Source: Parasponia andersonii (lineage: Eukaryota > Streptophyta > Magnoliopsida > Rosales > Cannabaceae). Taken from it: 64,000 nucleotides of DNA. Below, in pieces: positions 33,868 to 43,389 of the stretch. The position numbers were made by a program, and so were the translations under genes. Below the pieces are notes generated by a model that saw only the letters and a program-made list of their open reading frames with translations, had not been told where the DNA came from and ran no database searches. The stretch lies in contig JXTB01000124.1 of the NCBI GenBank assembly GCA_002914805.1, positions 490,065 to 554,064 of the forward strand. The letters are read 5' to 3'. The stretch's first letter is position 1, and each line of letters begins with the position of its first letter.

Positions 33868-36059
33868 TTATTTCTTTGAAGCTATTGGTATCATATACCT
33901 ACAAGTTGCCCCATTGTGGTCCTTTCCACTGCAACGGCTACAATGGCGTTGCATTATGATCTTCTCCTTTTTTGACTTTGTACGTTTTGTTTTCGGCAGG
34001 CCAACCTTTGGTTTATAAGGAGGCGGTTCCACCATATGTCTGCTAATATCATCAGGTACATCCAATTCTTCTTCATTTCCCACTGGATATATAGTCTCTG
34101 CGTATGAGTACAGCCATGCGTCAACTGTATAATACCAGGAACACAAGGAGTATGGATTGATGCGTCGACTTAGAGTAGCCGCCAATGCATGTGTACATGG
34201 CAGACCTGTCAAATCAAACCTCCTACAACTACAAGTCTTTGTCTGTAAGTTAACTTGACCGTCTCTATCACCGTCTATGACATAAAACTTATAGTGGCTG
34301 AGAGGCTGAACAATCAAAGTCTTCACAGCCTCAATACAATCCTCCAATTTCTTCTCAATCTTTTTCGGTAATGGTTTATTGGATTCCATTGCCAATGTTT
34401 ATCTTTCAAAGAACCAAGTTTATAGTGTATACCTCAGAAACTCCGCTAAAGTTATGATTAGATACTTCCGTGCATCTCTACTCGTGTTATTAAAGCTCTC
34501 AGCGTTATTACTTGTCATGATGTTGTAACGAATGGCAGAAAAGTTTGCACGGCTCCATTTCTCAATGCTTATTTCTTCTAAATAATTAGCAATGGCTTGA
34601 TCCTTGACTTTGATCTTCTCAAAATGATGAAAAAAGTCACTCATCCGATGAGATTTTGTCGCCAAGAAGTACTCACTGTGGCAATGATCAGTCTTGAATT
34701 TTGCTTGGATATTCATACCAATATGATGTATGCAAGCTCCGTGGTGTGCTTCAGGGAACACAGTCGACAATGCATTCGTAATACTTGAGTGTCGGTCCGA
34801 TACGAAGACCAAGTTCTTAACGTCTCCAATTGCTTCCTTTAGTTTCACGATAAAATACATCCAGGAGTCGTTGTTCTCTGAGTCGACTGCTCCAAATGCA
34901 ACAGGATACAACTGCCTGTTTGCATCTTGTGAAATCGCAGCCAACATTGTCCTTCTACAGTTTGTTTCTAAGAAGGATCCATCCATACATAGCACAGGAC
35001 GGCATACTATTCTAAAGCCCCGAATAGGTGCACCCAGTGACATGAAGAAATACTTGAAACGTCCCATCTCATCGGTCTCTAAATGCGTGACTGTTCCTGG
35101 ATTAGTCTTCTCTAACATATATAGGTAAGATGATAGCTTTTGGTATGAACCATCCACTGTTCCCCTCACATACAGAAGTACTTTTTCCCTACATCTCCAT
35201 GCTTTTTCATATGTCATGTTAATCCCATAGTCTTTAGAGAAATCGTCGATTATTGATCGAGGGACATAATTAGGGTTGGCTGGATTTGTGTACTTTCTCT
35301 TAATGCAATGTCCAATAACCCATGGTGCTGCTTGTCTGTTGTCCTTATGCCTTATTGACAACGAACATGTGTGTTCAGGCACATATCTTCGCACCTCAAA
35401 CATGTCAGATTGCTCCACCTTTCTAGCTCGCAACCGCCACGTACAATTGTCGTCTATACATGTTATAAACCAACAGTCTTTGCCTGACTTTTTTACCTTG
35501 AACTCAAAATTGCACTTCACTGCATGCAAGTGCAGCTTCAACTTCAAGTCTTCCTTATTCTTAAATAGTTGACCGATCACGATTTTCACTGAATTAGAAG
35601 ATCCAACTGACAAGTTGTTAGGTGTTCCCTGCAGCAATTCTCCCTCTGAAAACAAGGGAGCACTCCACTTCGATTCATTATCTACTATTCTTAATCTACG
35701 CACTCGACTACTTAAAGTCCCTGTTGTTGTCCCTGGAGTCTTAGCTACTTCACCAAAGCATTCCTTTAACTCATCTATTTTCTCCGCACCTCTGTTTCAG
35801 GCACAAATAAAGCATTTTGACTGCAACCCTCACCCACAGGTGTCAACTTCAGTAAAATGGACACACATAAAGGAGTACGGTTCTGAATAGAGTAAGACAT
35901 CTCTTCAAGCCAAATTTCTAGGTCACTATCAGTAGTAATCTTCGTTGGAGGAATAGGGATTCCATCTCCACCATCACATTTATAAACAACCTTAAGTTCT
36001 AAATCAAAACGATTTTTATCAACTCCAATCACCTCATACAGCTTATTTACAAGGGTCAC
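33868..36059 (-). pseudogene. MURA-type MULE transposase (MULE DDE + SWIM zinc finger), broken
   Basis: Minus-strand reading in order: a MuDR/PB1-like N-terminal part at 36059-35775 (VTLVNKLYEVIG, DLEIWLEEM); a frame change near 35780; a FLYWCH/WRKY-like zinc region (CNFEFKVKK, CTWRLRARK, HTCSLSIRH); the MULE DDE core with CMDGSFL, VFVSDRHSSI, GACIHHI and SNNAESFNN, giving a readable D-D-E set plus the CxxH of the family; a SWIM finger (CSCRRFDLTGLPCTHA); and a CCHC knuckle (CSRCSGKDHNGATC). The usual WFFERR-type segment is interrupted by TAA stops at 34422-34420 and 34401-34399, splitting the protein after EFLRYTL. The start codon is unclear because of the N at 36073. The catalytic core is intact but the full product is not encoded. 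Confidence 0.9.
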
Positions 36060-36073
36060 AAAAGTTATACCCN

Positions 36074-36630
36074 ACTACCATCGAATTATAGTCGAAATAT
36101 AGTCGACGAAATTCTTACATCTCAGACTTCATCAAAATTTGGTCGAAATTATAATCGAAATACATCGAAATTGATCGAAAAAATAATCGAAATAGTCATC
36201 GAAAAAAATAATCGAAAATAGTCATCGAAAATTCGACTACCATCGAATTATAGTCGAAATATAGTCGACGAAATTCTTACATCTCAGACTTCATCGAAAT
36301 TTGGTTGAAATTATAATCGAAATACATCGAAATTGATCGAAAAAAATAATCGAAATAGTCATCGAAAAAAATAATCGAAAATAGTCATCGAAAATAAGAA
36401 AATTCGACTACCATCAAATTATAGTCGAAATATAGTCGACGAAATTCTTACATCTCAGACTTCATCGAAATTTGGTCGAAATTATAATCGAAATTGATTG
36501 AAAAAAATAATCGAAAATAGGTCAAAAATTCGACTACCATCGAATTATAATCGAAATATAGTAGACGAAATTCTTACATCTCATACTTCATCGAAATATG
36601 GTCGAAATTACATCGAAAATTCGATGCTTA
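36074..36630. repeat. Right subterminal TCGAAA array of the MULE, higher-order tandem repeat
   Basis: Four tandem units begin ACTACCATC(G/A)AATTATA at 36074, 36236, 36407 and 36533, so units are about 162, 171 and 126 bp plus a partial. Each is itself made of ATCGAAA words and contains GACGAAATTCTTACATCTCA. The motif is the reverse complement of the left array, so the two arrays face each other. Confidence 0.9.
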
Positions 36631-37054
36631 TAGTGAGGTAGTCTTATTTTTTGAGAAATCCTGACTTTTGCAGATAATCCCAGACCCAGAAAATAACTTT
36701 TAAAGTATAAATTATGCTCGTAACATATCGAAACTCAGTTAAAAACCATTTCAAATAGTACCCATAACATTTGAATATATAAATTACATATCAATTTCGC
36801 GGATTTCCGTCATCCGTCTTACCGCCAAGTCTTTTTTCTGTTTTTTCAACTTTTATCATTTTCTTCTTTTCTGCTCTTATAATTTCAACTCTTTAGACAG
36901 TGTGATAACTTCAAGTATGAGATTACATGAAAGATTATGAAGATATAGAGGGAGGAATAAGGAGCTACAGCTAGATTAAAGAGGAGAAGAGCGACATATA
37001 CATTGTAAACCAATTATTAAGGGCAGAAGTGACATTTCAGGTGGGTATAAACAT

Positions 37055-37129
37055 ATTTTTCAGAATTTTATTGAAGGAAGCATATGTGCCAAAATATGTC
37101 TCTTATGATGATATTTAACCTAATTTCTC
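37055..37129. repeat. Right terminal inverted repeat of the MULE
   Basis: Inverted partner of the left end. The PPR gene starts only 268 bp beyond it. Confidence 0.8.
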
Positions 37130-37397
37130 TTATTTATTTGCTATAATACCATTATCTGCTATAACAAAACTTTAACCTTTTTTCAACGAATTCAACGAAC
37201 ATTTACAGAAATGTTATCAAAGAACATGAAAAATTTATTCACGAGTACGTGCCTACTTAATACTACTATACATTCTTAAATCTAAAATATCTCACACTCA
37301 ACATTAACCGGGAAAAAACCCGGATTCAGGAATCAAAACGCTCTGTTCTCATTCTTGCTTCGCCATCTCAAATGACATAGTACCTCAAAAAAATCAA

Positions 37398-39353
37398 ATG
37401 CAAGTGATCACAAAGCCAAAAAGTAAAGACCTTATTTTTCTTCCCAAATTCAAACCTTTTTCTTCATCACCAACCATATTACCCGCCATTACCAAACCAA
37501 GTATCAGAATCTTTTTTGACCATCCAATCCCGCAAACACTTTTTCAGCTTCTAAAGCAGCGTCCTCAACTCCGTCAGCTTAAGCAAATCCATGGCAGAGT
37601 TTTCACCATGGCAGTTTCATCTCATGCTTCTTTTACAACCTCTCTCATTAATTGTTACCTCTCTTGCAAGGACCTCGACAGTGCTAGAAAACTATTTGAG
37701 AACTACCCTTCCTCTCGTCCTCCCACTCTAATATGGAACTTCATGGTCAGAGCTTATTCGAAGATAAACAACTCCCAAGAATCCATTTTTCTTTTCAGCC
37801 AAATGCTGGCTTCTTCTTCTTTGCCTGATAAGTATACTTTTACATATGTGATCACTTCGTGTTCGCATCAGATATCGTTACACCATGGAGAAATTATTCA
37901 TGGGTTGGTGGTGAAAAATGGGTTTGACTCTGATTTGTTTGTGGGCAACGCGGTGATTTACATGTATGGTGTTTTTGCAAGAATGGAAGATGCACGGAAA
38001 ACGTTCGATGAAATGCCTGAGCGAGACGTGTTCACGTGGACTGGTCTTTTAAGTGGATATGCGAAAGGCGGGGAAGTTGGTAAAGCTTGTGAATTGTTTG
38101 GTGAGATGCCAATGCGCAATGAAGTGTCGTGGACTGTTATGATATCGGGTTTTGTTGGCTGCGAGAGGTCTATTGAAGCTCTCAAATATTTTCATGACAT
38201 GTTGTATCAGGGCAAGGTGAAGCCTAACGAGGCTACCCTCGTTTCTATTTTGTCTGCTTGTGCTCATCTTGGAGCTTTGGATCAAGGGAAATGGATACAC
38301 GAATATATAGACGTGATTGGGTTCCCATTTAGCAATAATATACGTACTGCTCTAATTGATATGTATGCAAAATGTGGAAGAATAGACCGAGCAAACCAAG
38401 TTTTTATTGGAATTTCCAAAAGAGATGTCTTCAATTATACGGCAATGATCACTGGTTTAGCCATCCATGGGCTTGGTAAAGACGCCATTCAAGTCTTCTC
38501 TCAAATGTTGATGGAAAATGTTATGCCAAATGATATTACAATTCTGGGGCTACTAAAAGGATGTAGTCACTCAGGTTTAGTGCAGGAGGGTTCTTCAATC
38601 TTCTTCAGTATGGAAAGCTCGTGGGGAGTTGTTCCCAGGATTGAGCACTATGGGTGTTATGTTGATTTACTTGGTCGTGCTGGGTATTTGGAGAGGGCAT
38701 TTGAACTTGTCAAGAGTATGCCAATACGTCCTGACGTTGTTATATGGATGGCTTTGCTGAGCGCTTGTAGAATCCATCGTGATAGCAAACTAGGAGAACA
38801 GATTGTAAGACACGTTGAGCTGTTAGACGATAGTGGAAATAGTGCAGGCAAGGTGCTTCTCTCAAATTTGAATGCTTCTCTTGGAAAATGGGAGAGGGTT
38901 GCAGAACTGAGGCATTCAATAAGTGATAAAAGGAATAAATCAAACCCGGGGCAAAGTTGGATTGAAGTCAATGGAGTTGTTCATGAGTTTCGAGTTGATG
39001 ACCAATTGCATCCTCAGATTGCACAGATTCGAGAAAAGTTGACTGAAGTTCTGAAACAGGCTCGGTTAGGAGGCTATATTGCTAGTACAAGTCAGGTTTC
39101 ATTTGACTTGAGTGAGGAAGACAAAGAGCAAGCAGTCGCTTACCATAGTGAGAAGTTAGCTGTCACTTTTGGGCTCACGAGTACTGAGCCTGGGACTTCC
39201 ATTAGGATTGTCAAAAATCTAAGGACATGTGATGATTGTCATTCAGCTTTGAAGGCCATATCCACAGTCTATAAGAGAGAATTAATCGTCAGAGATCGTT
39301 CTCGTTTCCACACTTTCAGAGAGGGAATGTGTTCATGCAATGATTATTGGTAG
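37398..39353 (+). CDS. Pentatricopeptide repeat protein, PLS-E-DYW class
   Basis: Intronless, 651 residues. About 45 basic, Ser-rich residues without a clear motif suggest mitochondrial or plastid targeting. A run of PPR motifs covers roughly residues 75-440 (for example ARKTFDEMPERDVFTWTGLL, IDMYAKCGRIDRANQVF). E and E+ regions follow, then a C-terminal DYW domain. The DYW deaminase signature is complete: HSEK at 583-586 (H583, E585), CDDCH at 611-615, CSC at 645-647 and the terminal DYW. Such proteins bind organelle transcripts and support C-to-U RNA editing; the target cannot be read from the sequence. The start is the first ATG after an in-frame break, and the gene begins 268 bp from the MULE end, so its promoter may include transposon-flanking DNA. 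Confidence 0.95.
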   Translation: MQVITKPKSKDLIFLPKFKPFSSSPTILPAITKPSIRIFFDHPIPQTLFQLLKQRPQLRQLKQIHGRVFTMAVSSHASFTTSLINCYLSCKDLDSARKLFENYPSSRPPTLIWNFMVRAYSKINNSQESIFLFSQMLASSSLPDKYTFTYVITSCSHQISLHHGEIIHGLVVKNGFDSDLFVGNAVIYMYGVFARMEDARKTFDEMPERDVFTWTGLLSGYAKGGEVGKACELFGEMPMRNEVSWTVMISGFVGCERSIEALKYFHDMLYQGKVKPNEATLVSILSACAHLGALDQGKWIHEYIDVIGFPFSNNIRTALIDMYAKCGRIDRANQVFIGISKRDVFNYTAMITGLAIHGLGKDAIQVFSQMLMENVMPNDITILGLLKGCSHSGLVQEGSSIFFSMESSWGVVPRIEHYGCYVDLLGRAGYLERAFELVKSMPIRPDVVIWMALLSACRIHRDSKLGEQIVRHVELLDDSGNSAGKVLLSNLNASLGKWERVAELRHSISDKRNKSNPGQSWIEVNGVVHEFRVDDQLHPQIAQIREKLTEVLKQARLGGYIASTSQVSFDLSEEDKEQAVAYHSEKLAVTFGLTSTEPGTSIRIVKNLRTCDDCHSALKAISTVYKRELIVRDRSRFHTFREGMCSCNDYW

Positions 39354-41574
39354 TTACCATTTCTTGCAATATAAATCAGTCCAAGTGGAATGAGAAAAAT
39401 ACTTGTATCAGAATCATCGTCTATGAGGCTGCTGTCAAAGTGAAATCTCTTTTCTTTGATGCTGAAAGCTAACTTGAGAAGCTAATAGGATCTAATATCT
39501 TGCAGTAGAAAACTTGCCAATGTTTCCTGAATATTATTTGGAGGATTTTATCATTGTTATTTATTAAATAGAAAAGCTCTATAAGGTAGTGTAAAATACT
39601 ATATTCTTGAGAAAGTATATGCTACTTCACAAACTATGATCCTGATATTTCAGGTTATTTGTCTAGAATATAGACAATTCTTACGTGATGCTATAAGTTC
39701 GTGGAACAATGGCAAACATCTGAGGGCCCGCTCGAAAGAGCATTATGTATTTTGTTGGAATCTGGACAGACCCAAATTCATAATTCACAGAAGTTTCATG
39801 CTTAGGAAAAGCTCTCTCTCTCGTGAACTGGTTCAGATTGTCTTACTCTAAAAAAAAAAATTGCCCATTAAGTTGCCCATTAAGTGGAGCAATATTCTTA
39901 AAGTGATAAAGTTCTGAACAAATGAAATAAAAAAGGGGAAGAGAGAAAAGAAAAACCATCTTTTGCTATCTAGTCTGTGTCTTTCTTGCTCTGGATGCTG
40001 AAGGCAAGGTGAGGAATATTAAAAATAAATAAGTAAAAATAAAATTAAAAATGGCACGGGTATGAGAATTTTCTGCTGCTTCCAGCGCACTAAAAAAGAT
40101 TTTCTTTGATGGTGTCTCTCTTACTCTTAAAAAGTCAAAAGGTACGAGTCTATGATTGATTACAGGTAATCTTGAAACTTTTATGGCTTTATTTTCTGCT
40201 AAAAAGTATACTTTGTGCTAATGAATGCTGTTATATGTCTTGCATTATGCACATTAAATCTCCTACCACTTTATTTGTCGAGCTCTGCCGTTTTGTCCAT
40301 GATGACTGCGTGCATGCATGATAGACACCTTTTCCTATTATTATTCTCTTTTTCTTTTTTCTTTTTTCCCAATCAAAATGCCTGCTGCACTGCTCAACTG
40401 TTGTATTACGGTATGAGTAATACTACAAATATTCATTTTTCTGTCGAAAAAGAAAATTACGTGAAATAATGTGATAAGATTTTCGACCATATAAATATTA
40501 AAATGAGATACATGATTTTAAATCACGGGACATTATTGGTGCAAATCAAAAAATGAGTGTTTGTAATATTATTCTATAATGTATATTTGACAAAAAAAAA
40601 AAAAAAAGGTGCTTGTACTATTACTCTTTTATCTTCTAGGTAACGTATTAGTATTTTAAAGCTTTTCCAAATTGAGGTTGTCTGTGAAAATTGGCACTAG
40701 GCTCAGCTGAAACAAACTTTATAGTGTTTGAGTGTGTTAACTGACAGCTTTCTATTATCTTTTTTTTTTTTTTTTGAATAATAAAAAAAAAGGAGCAATT
40801 AGAGGAGTGTGTCATGACTCATGAGTTTCTTGGTTGTATACCTTGGAAGTTGATTATATTAATATTACAATGTTTATTCCACTATCAAATCATATTCTCC
40901 TATGCTTCCTGTATAACTTATGTTATCAAAATATAATGTTTGAGGTATTAGAAAACCAATATTTATAGTTCTTGAGAACAATTTTGTCATAACAGAGGTT
41001 CAAATACACTGGTATATATATGTGTGTACATGGTTTGCTAACAAAATTACGACTGTAGAAACGCGCCCTTGGTGCTCTTACCGCATAGAGAATAATTTTG
41101 CTCAAGTTAGGACTGATTTATGATCTATAACAGTGTTTCATTAAAACATTTCTATCTGATTTTAGTCTCCCTTTTTTTTTTCCCCCCTTTTTTCGGCTCA
41201 AGATTGAATTTTCAACCTCATATAATATTTGGGTCCAATCTATTTCTCCCAGGACCTATCTGAACTTCCATTTCACAACTATTAGCCCTTCTACTTAATA
41301 TACAAAAACTAAAAACGACAATAATCCAACCATAACATGAAAGGCAGTTTAGTTTAGTTTTCTTCTCAAAGTTGCATTTCATTCTTTAGGTGCAACCATC
41401 ATTTGATTATAGTAAGCTGGATAATGACACTCTTTCCTATGCACAACTATGCAGCTCTCTCACTCAGATCTACAACCAGAACAGAGTTTTCAACGCCAAC
41501 CCACTAAAGTCTGCCACTATCTGCCTCCCTGGAAGATAAACGACACCAATTTCTTTGTCGTTTTAACACTTCAA
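39354..41574. other. Intergenic DNA between convergent genes
   Basis: It holds the presumed 3' UTRs of the PPR gene (plus) and the DUF4228 gene (minus). AT-rich with poly-A/T tracts; no further gene recognised. Confidence 0.5.
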
Positions 41575-42865
41575 CTAGGAGGGTAGTTTTCTCTGTTGCA
41601 GGTTTGGAGTTCCAGCCTCCGAGATGCTATGCAATGAAGGCTGCCATGTTCTTGATCTGCTGGCTATGGCAGATGGAATTCCTGATGACACTGTCCTTGG
41701 TCGGTGCCTCTCATGTTTTATCACCTGAAAATATTTTAGATATAGCTAGATCAGAGACGGGTTTTTTTTTAAAAAAAAAATAGTAATTAAAATTGACGAA
41801 TATTAGTAAGGAATATCTGAGTCATAATCCTTCAACTGCAATATTAATCTATTCAATCATTTATTGATTCTTATATTGATTTACTAATATATTGGACCAA
41901 GTTGAGAGAGCTGGAGTATTCATTATTAGTTGTTTTATCTATTTATTTAATTATTAGGCCGTTACCAAAGGAAGGTCTAATTATTATCCCTGATATTATG
42001 CTGATTCATAATAATTAAATTTGTTTTCTAAAAAAAGGGCTTCTTGTTTAACGTGTAACTTTCTTAAAAATACTTTTTAGTCAGAATTTTAATTATGACA
42101 AATAAATGCGGGGGACTACTTTCAAGTTAAAAAAAAAATAGAAGATGGGGTTGAAAGGCCAAGAAAACTATGCTCGAAATTGAACCCAAAAAACCTGAAC
42201 AAAATTTAAGAACCCAATTAGACATGAATCTAAAGAAAGACTCAACTTTTAGAACTTAAAATTTTGAGAAAGCAAATCAAAAATCTTTTAATGAAACTCA
42301 CCTGGTTGTGACTGTCCTTCTCCACTAGCCCTGAACCTGGCTTCTCTCTCCCAGTCCCAATAATCTCTACTCTCATTTCTGCTTCTGACTGGTTCAAGTT
42401 TCTCTTCAACTTTGCTTGTTTTTTGGCCCATAAACCTTTCATAACCTCTAAACACCACAAACCCAAAAGTTGAAAACAAATTATTATCCCAACCCACCAA
42501 CCGAAAAAAGAACTTGAAACAAAAAATGACATAAAAAGAAACGAACCTTGTGTGGTGATGAGCCTATAGACTTGGCCAAGAACGAGCGTATCAGTTGGCC
42601 TAAGGAGCTTGATGCGTGTCAACCGGACCGTGCCGGTGCCGTGATCATTGTTATTGGTATTGTTGGTGGTGGTGGTGGTGCTATTCTTGTCATTCTCATT
42701 GGGCTTTGTGGGACACAAAGTGGTGGAAATGAGGAGAGCAACATAGTGACCCGGGTTCATCTTCATTATCTCACTAGCACTTACAGGCCAATACAACTTC
42801 TCTACTTTCCCACTTGGGTGTTGTATCACTAGAGTTGCTGCATCAATGGCTTGACAATTCCCCAT
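41575..42865 (-). CDS. DUF4228 (PADRE-domain) protein
   Basis: Three exons splice to 204 residues: 42865-42547, 42447-42302, 41724-41575, phases 1 and 0, GT-AG introns, ending at TAG 41577-41575. The opening MGNCQAIDAATLVIQHP and the blocks GKVEKLYWPVSASEIM, NPGHYVALL, IKLLRPTDTLVLGQVYRL and TTQEVMKGLWAKKQAK are typical of the family, and the tail SRTWQPSLHSISE is the conserved C-terminal box. Gly2 and Cys4 make an N-myristoylation/palmitoylation site likely, hence membrane attachment. An Asn/Thr-rich linker (TTTTTNNTNNND) is low complexity. The family is linked to stress and pathogen response; no biochemical activity is established. Reading through intron 1 or using the upstream ATG gives a longer open frame, but the family start and the splice to EVMKGLW argue against both. 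Confidence 0.93.
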
Positions 42866-42912
42866 CTCTCTCTCTCTCTCTCTTCTTTTTCTCTCTCTAG
42901 AACCAGGCAAGT

Positions 42913-42970
42913 TGAAGAAGAAGAAGAAGAAGAAGAAGAAGAAGAAGATGAAGATGAAGATGAAGATGGA
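42913..42970. repeat. (GAA)n/(GAT)n microsatellite in the DUF4228 5' UTR
   Basis: GAA repeats pass into GATGAA repeats on the plus strand. It lies between the TATA box and the start codon, so it should be transcribed as a pyrimidine-rich leader. Confidence 0.9.
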
Positions 42971-43014
42971 GGAGGAGAAGCAGAGGAGGGTGTGGACCAA
43001 ATGAACACAATCTC

Positions 43015-43020
43015 TTTATA
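43015..43020 (-). promoter_or_regulatory. TATA box of the DUF4228 gene
   Basis: The minus strand reads GGCTATAAAGAGA, about 150 bp upstream of the chosen ATG. Position and context fit a core promoter; the start site is not known. Confidence 0.6.
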
Positions 43021-43124
43021 GCCGCACGGCTCATTTACTCGTTTCCCTACTTTCTTCTTTTAAACAAGGATGTTTTGGTCATTTGGGAGATGACATGTGA
43101 GGTCATTAGTATCCCTAAGAGTGA

Positions 43125-43385
43125 TGACGTGGTGGGATGTGATTGGTCGGTCTGAGGGAACAGAGAGTTTTGATATTTGTGATTAACGGGTCAGATACGT
43201 TACATACTTTTGGTGTACCTTAAGTCATCCACTGCCCGTAAAATGCTCATCCGTAGCATGCTCTCTGTCTCTCTCTCTCTCTCTCTCTGCGCCACGTCAT
43301 CATAAGAGTTATTCTTAAACCGTTTCATGTTTACGTGGCTTAAAAAAACAGCAACTCTCCCCACGCGTCATCGTTGCATGTGACC
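43125..43385 (-). promoter_or_regulatory. Cluster of ACGT-core elements upstream of the DUF4228 gene
   Basis: Several bZIP/ABRE-type cores lie within 260 bp: TGACGTGG near 43125, GCCACGTCATCA near 43292, TTACGTGGC near 43333 and CCACGCGTCATC near 43362. Such cores often mediate ABA or stress responses, consistent with a PADRE gene. Binding is inferred only. Confidence 0.45.
43261..43288. repeat. (CT)n microsatellite
   Basis: CT dinucleotides with one GT interruption. Confidence 0.9.
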
Positions 43386-43389
43386 GTCA

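Larger units (their letters stand above)
29706..37129. mobile_element. Mutator-like element (MULE) carrying a Ulp1-type protease and a MURA-type transposase
   Basis: The ends are imperfect inverted repeats of about 65-70 bp: left AGAAATTAGGTTAAATAT then TTATTTTGGCCCATATGC; right, on the other strand, AGAAATTAGGTTAAATAT then TATTTTGGCACATATGC. TTATTTAT stands directly outside both ends (29698-29705 and 37130-37137), a probable 8-bp target duplication, within the size range of Mutator. Two genes converge inside: a Ulp1-like protease (plus) and a MULE transposase (minus). Arrays of TTTCGA/TCGAAA motifs lie inside each end and between the genes. Both genes carry in-frame stops, so this copy is probably immobile by itself. 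Ulp1-bearing MULEs are known in Arabidopsis (Kaonashi) and melon (CUMULE); membership of that class is inferred from content. Confidence 0.88.

Noticed and set aside
41460..41740. Plus-strand reading FGVPASEMLCNEGCHVLDLL, first taken for a separate gene
   Set aside because: The same bases on the minus strand are the last exon of the DUF4228 gene, with matching splice acceptor, phase and conserved tail.
42242..43000. 252-residue version of the DUF4228 protein starting at an upstream ATG and reading through intron 1
   Set aside because: Its N-terminus is translated microsatellite (poly-Phe, Arg-Glu repeats) and its middle is intron; the family start MGNCQ and the splice to EVMKGLW give a better gene.
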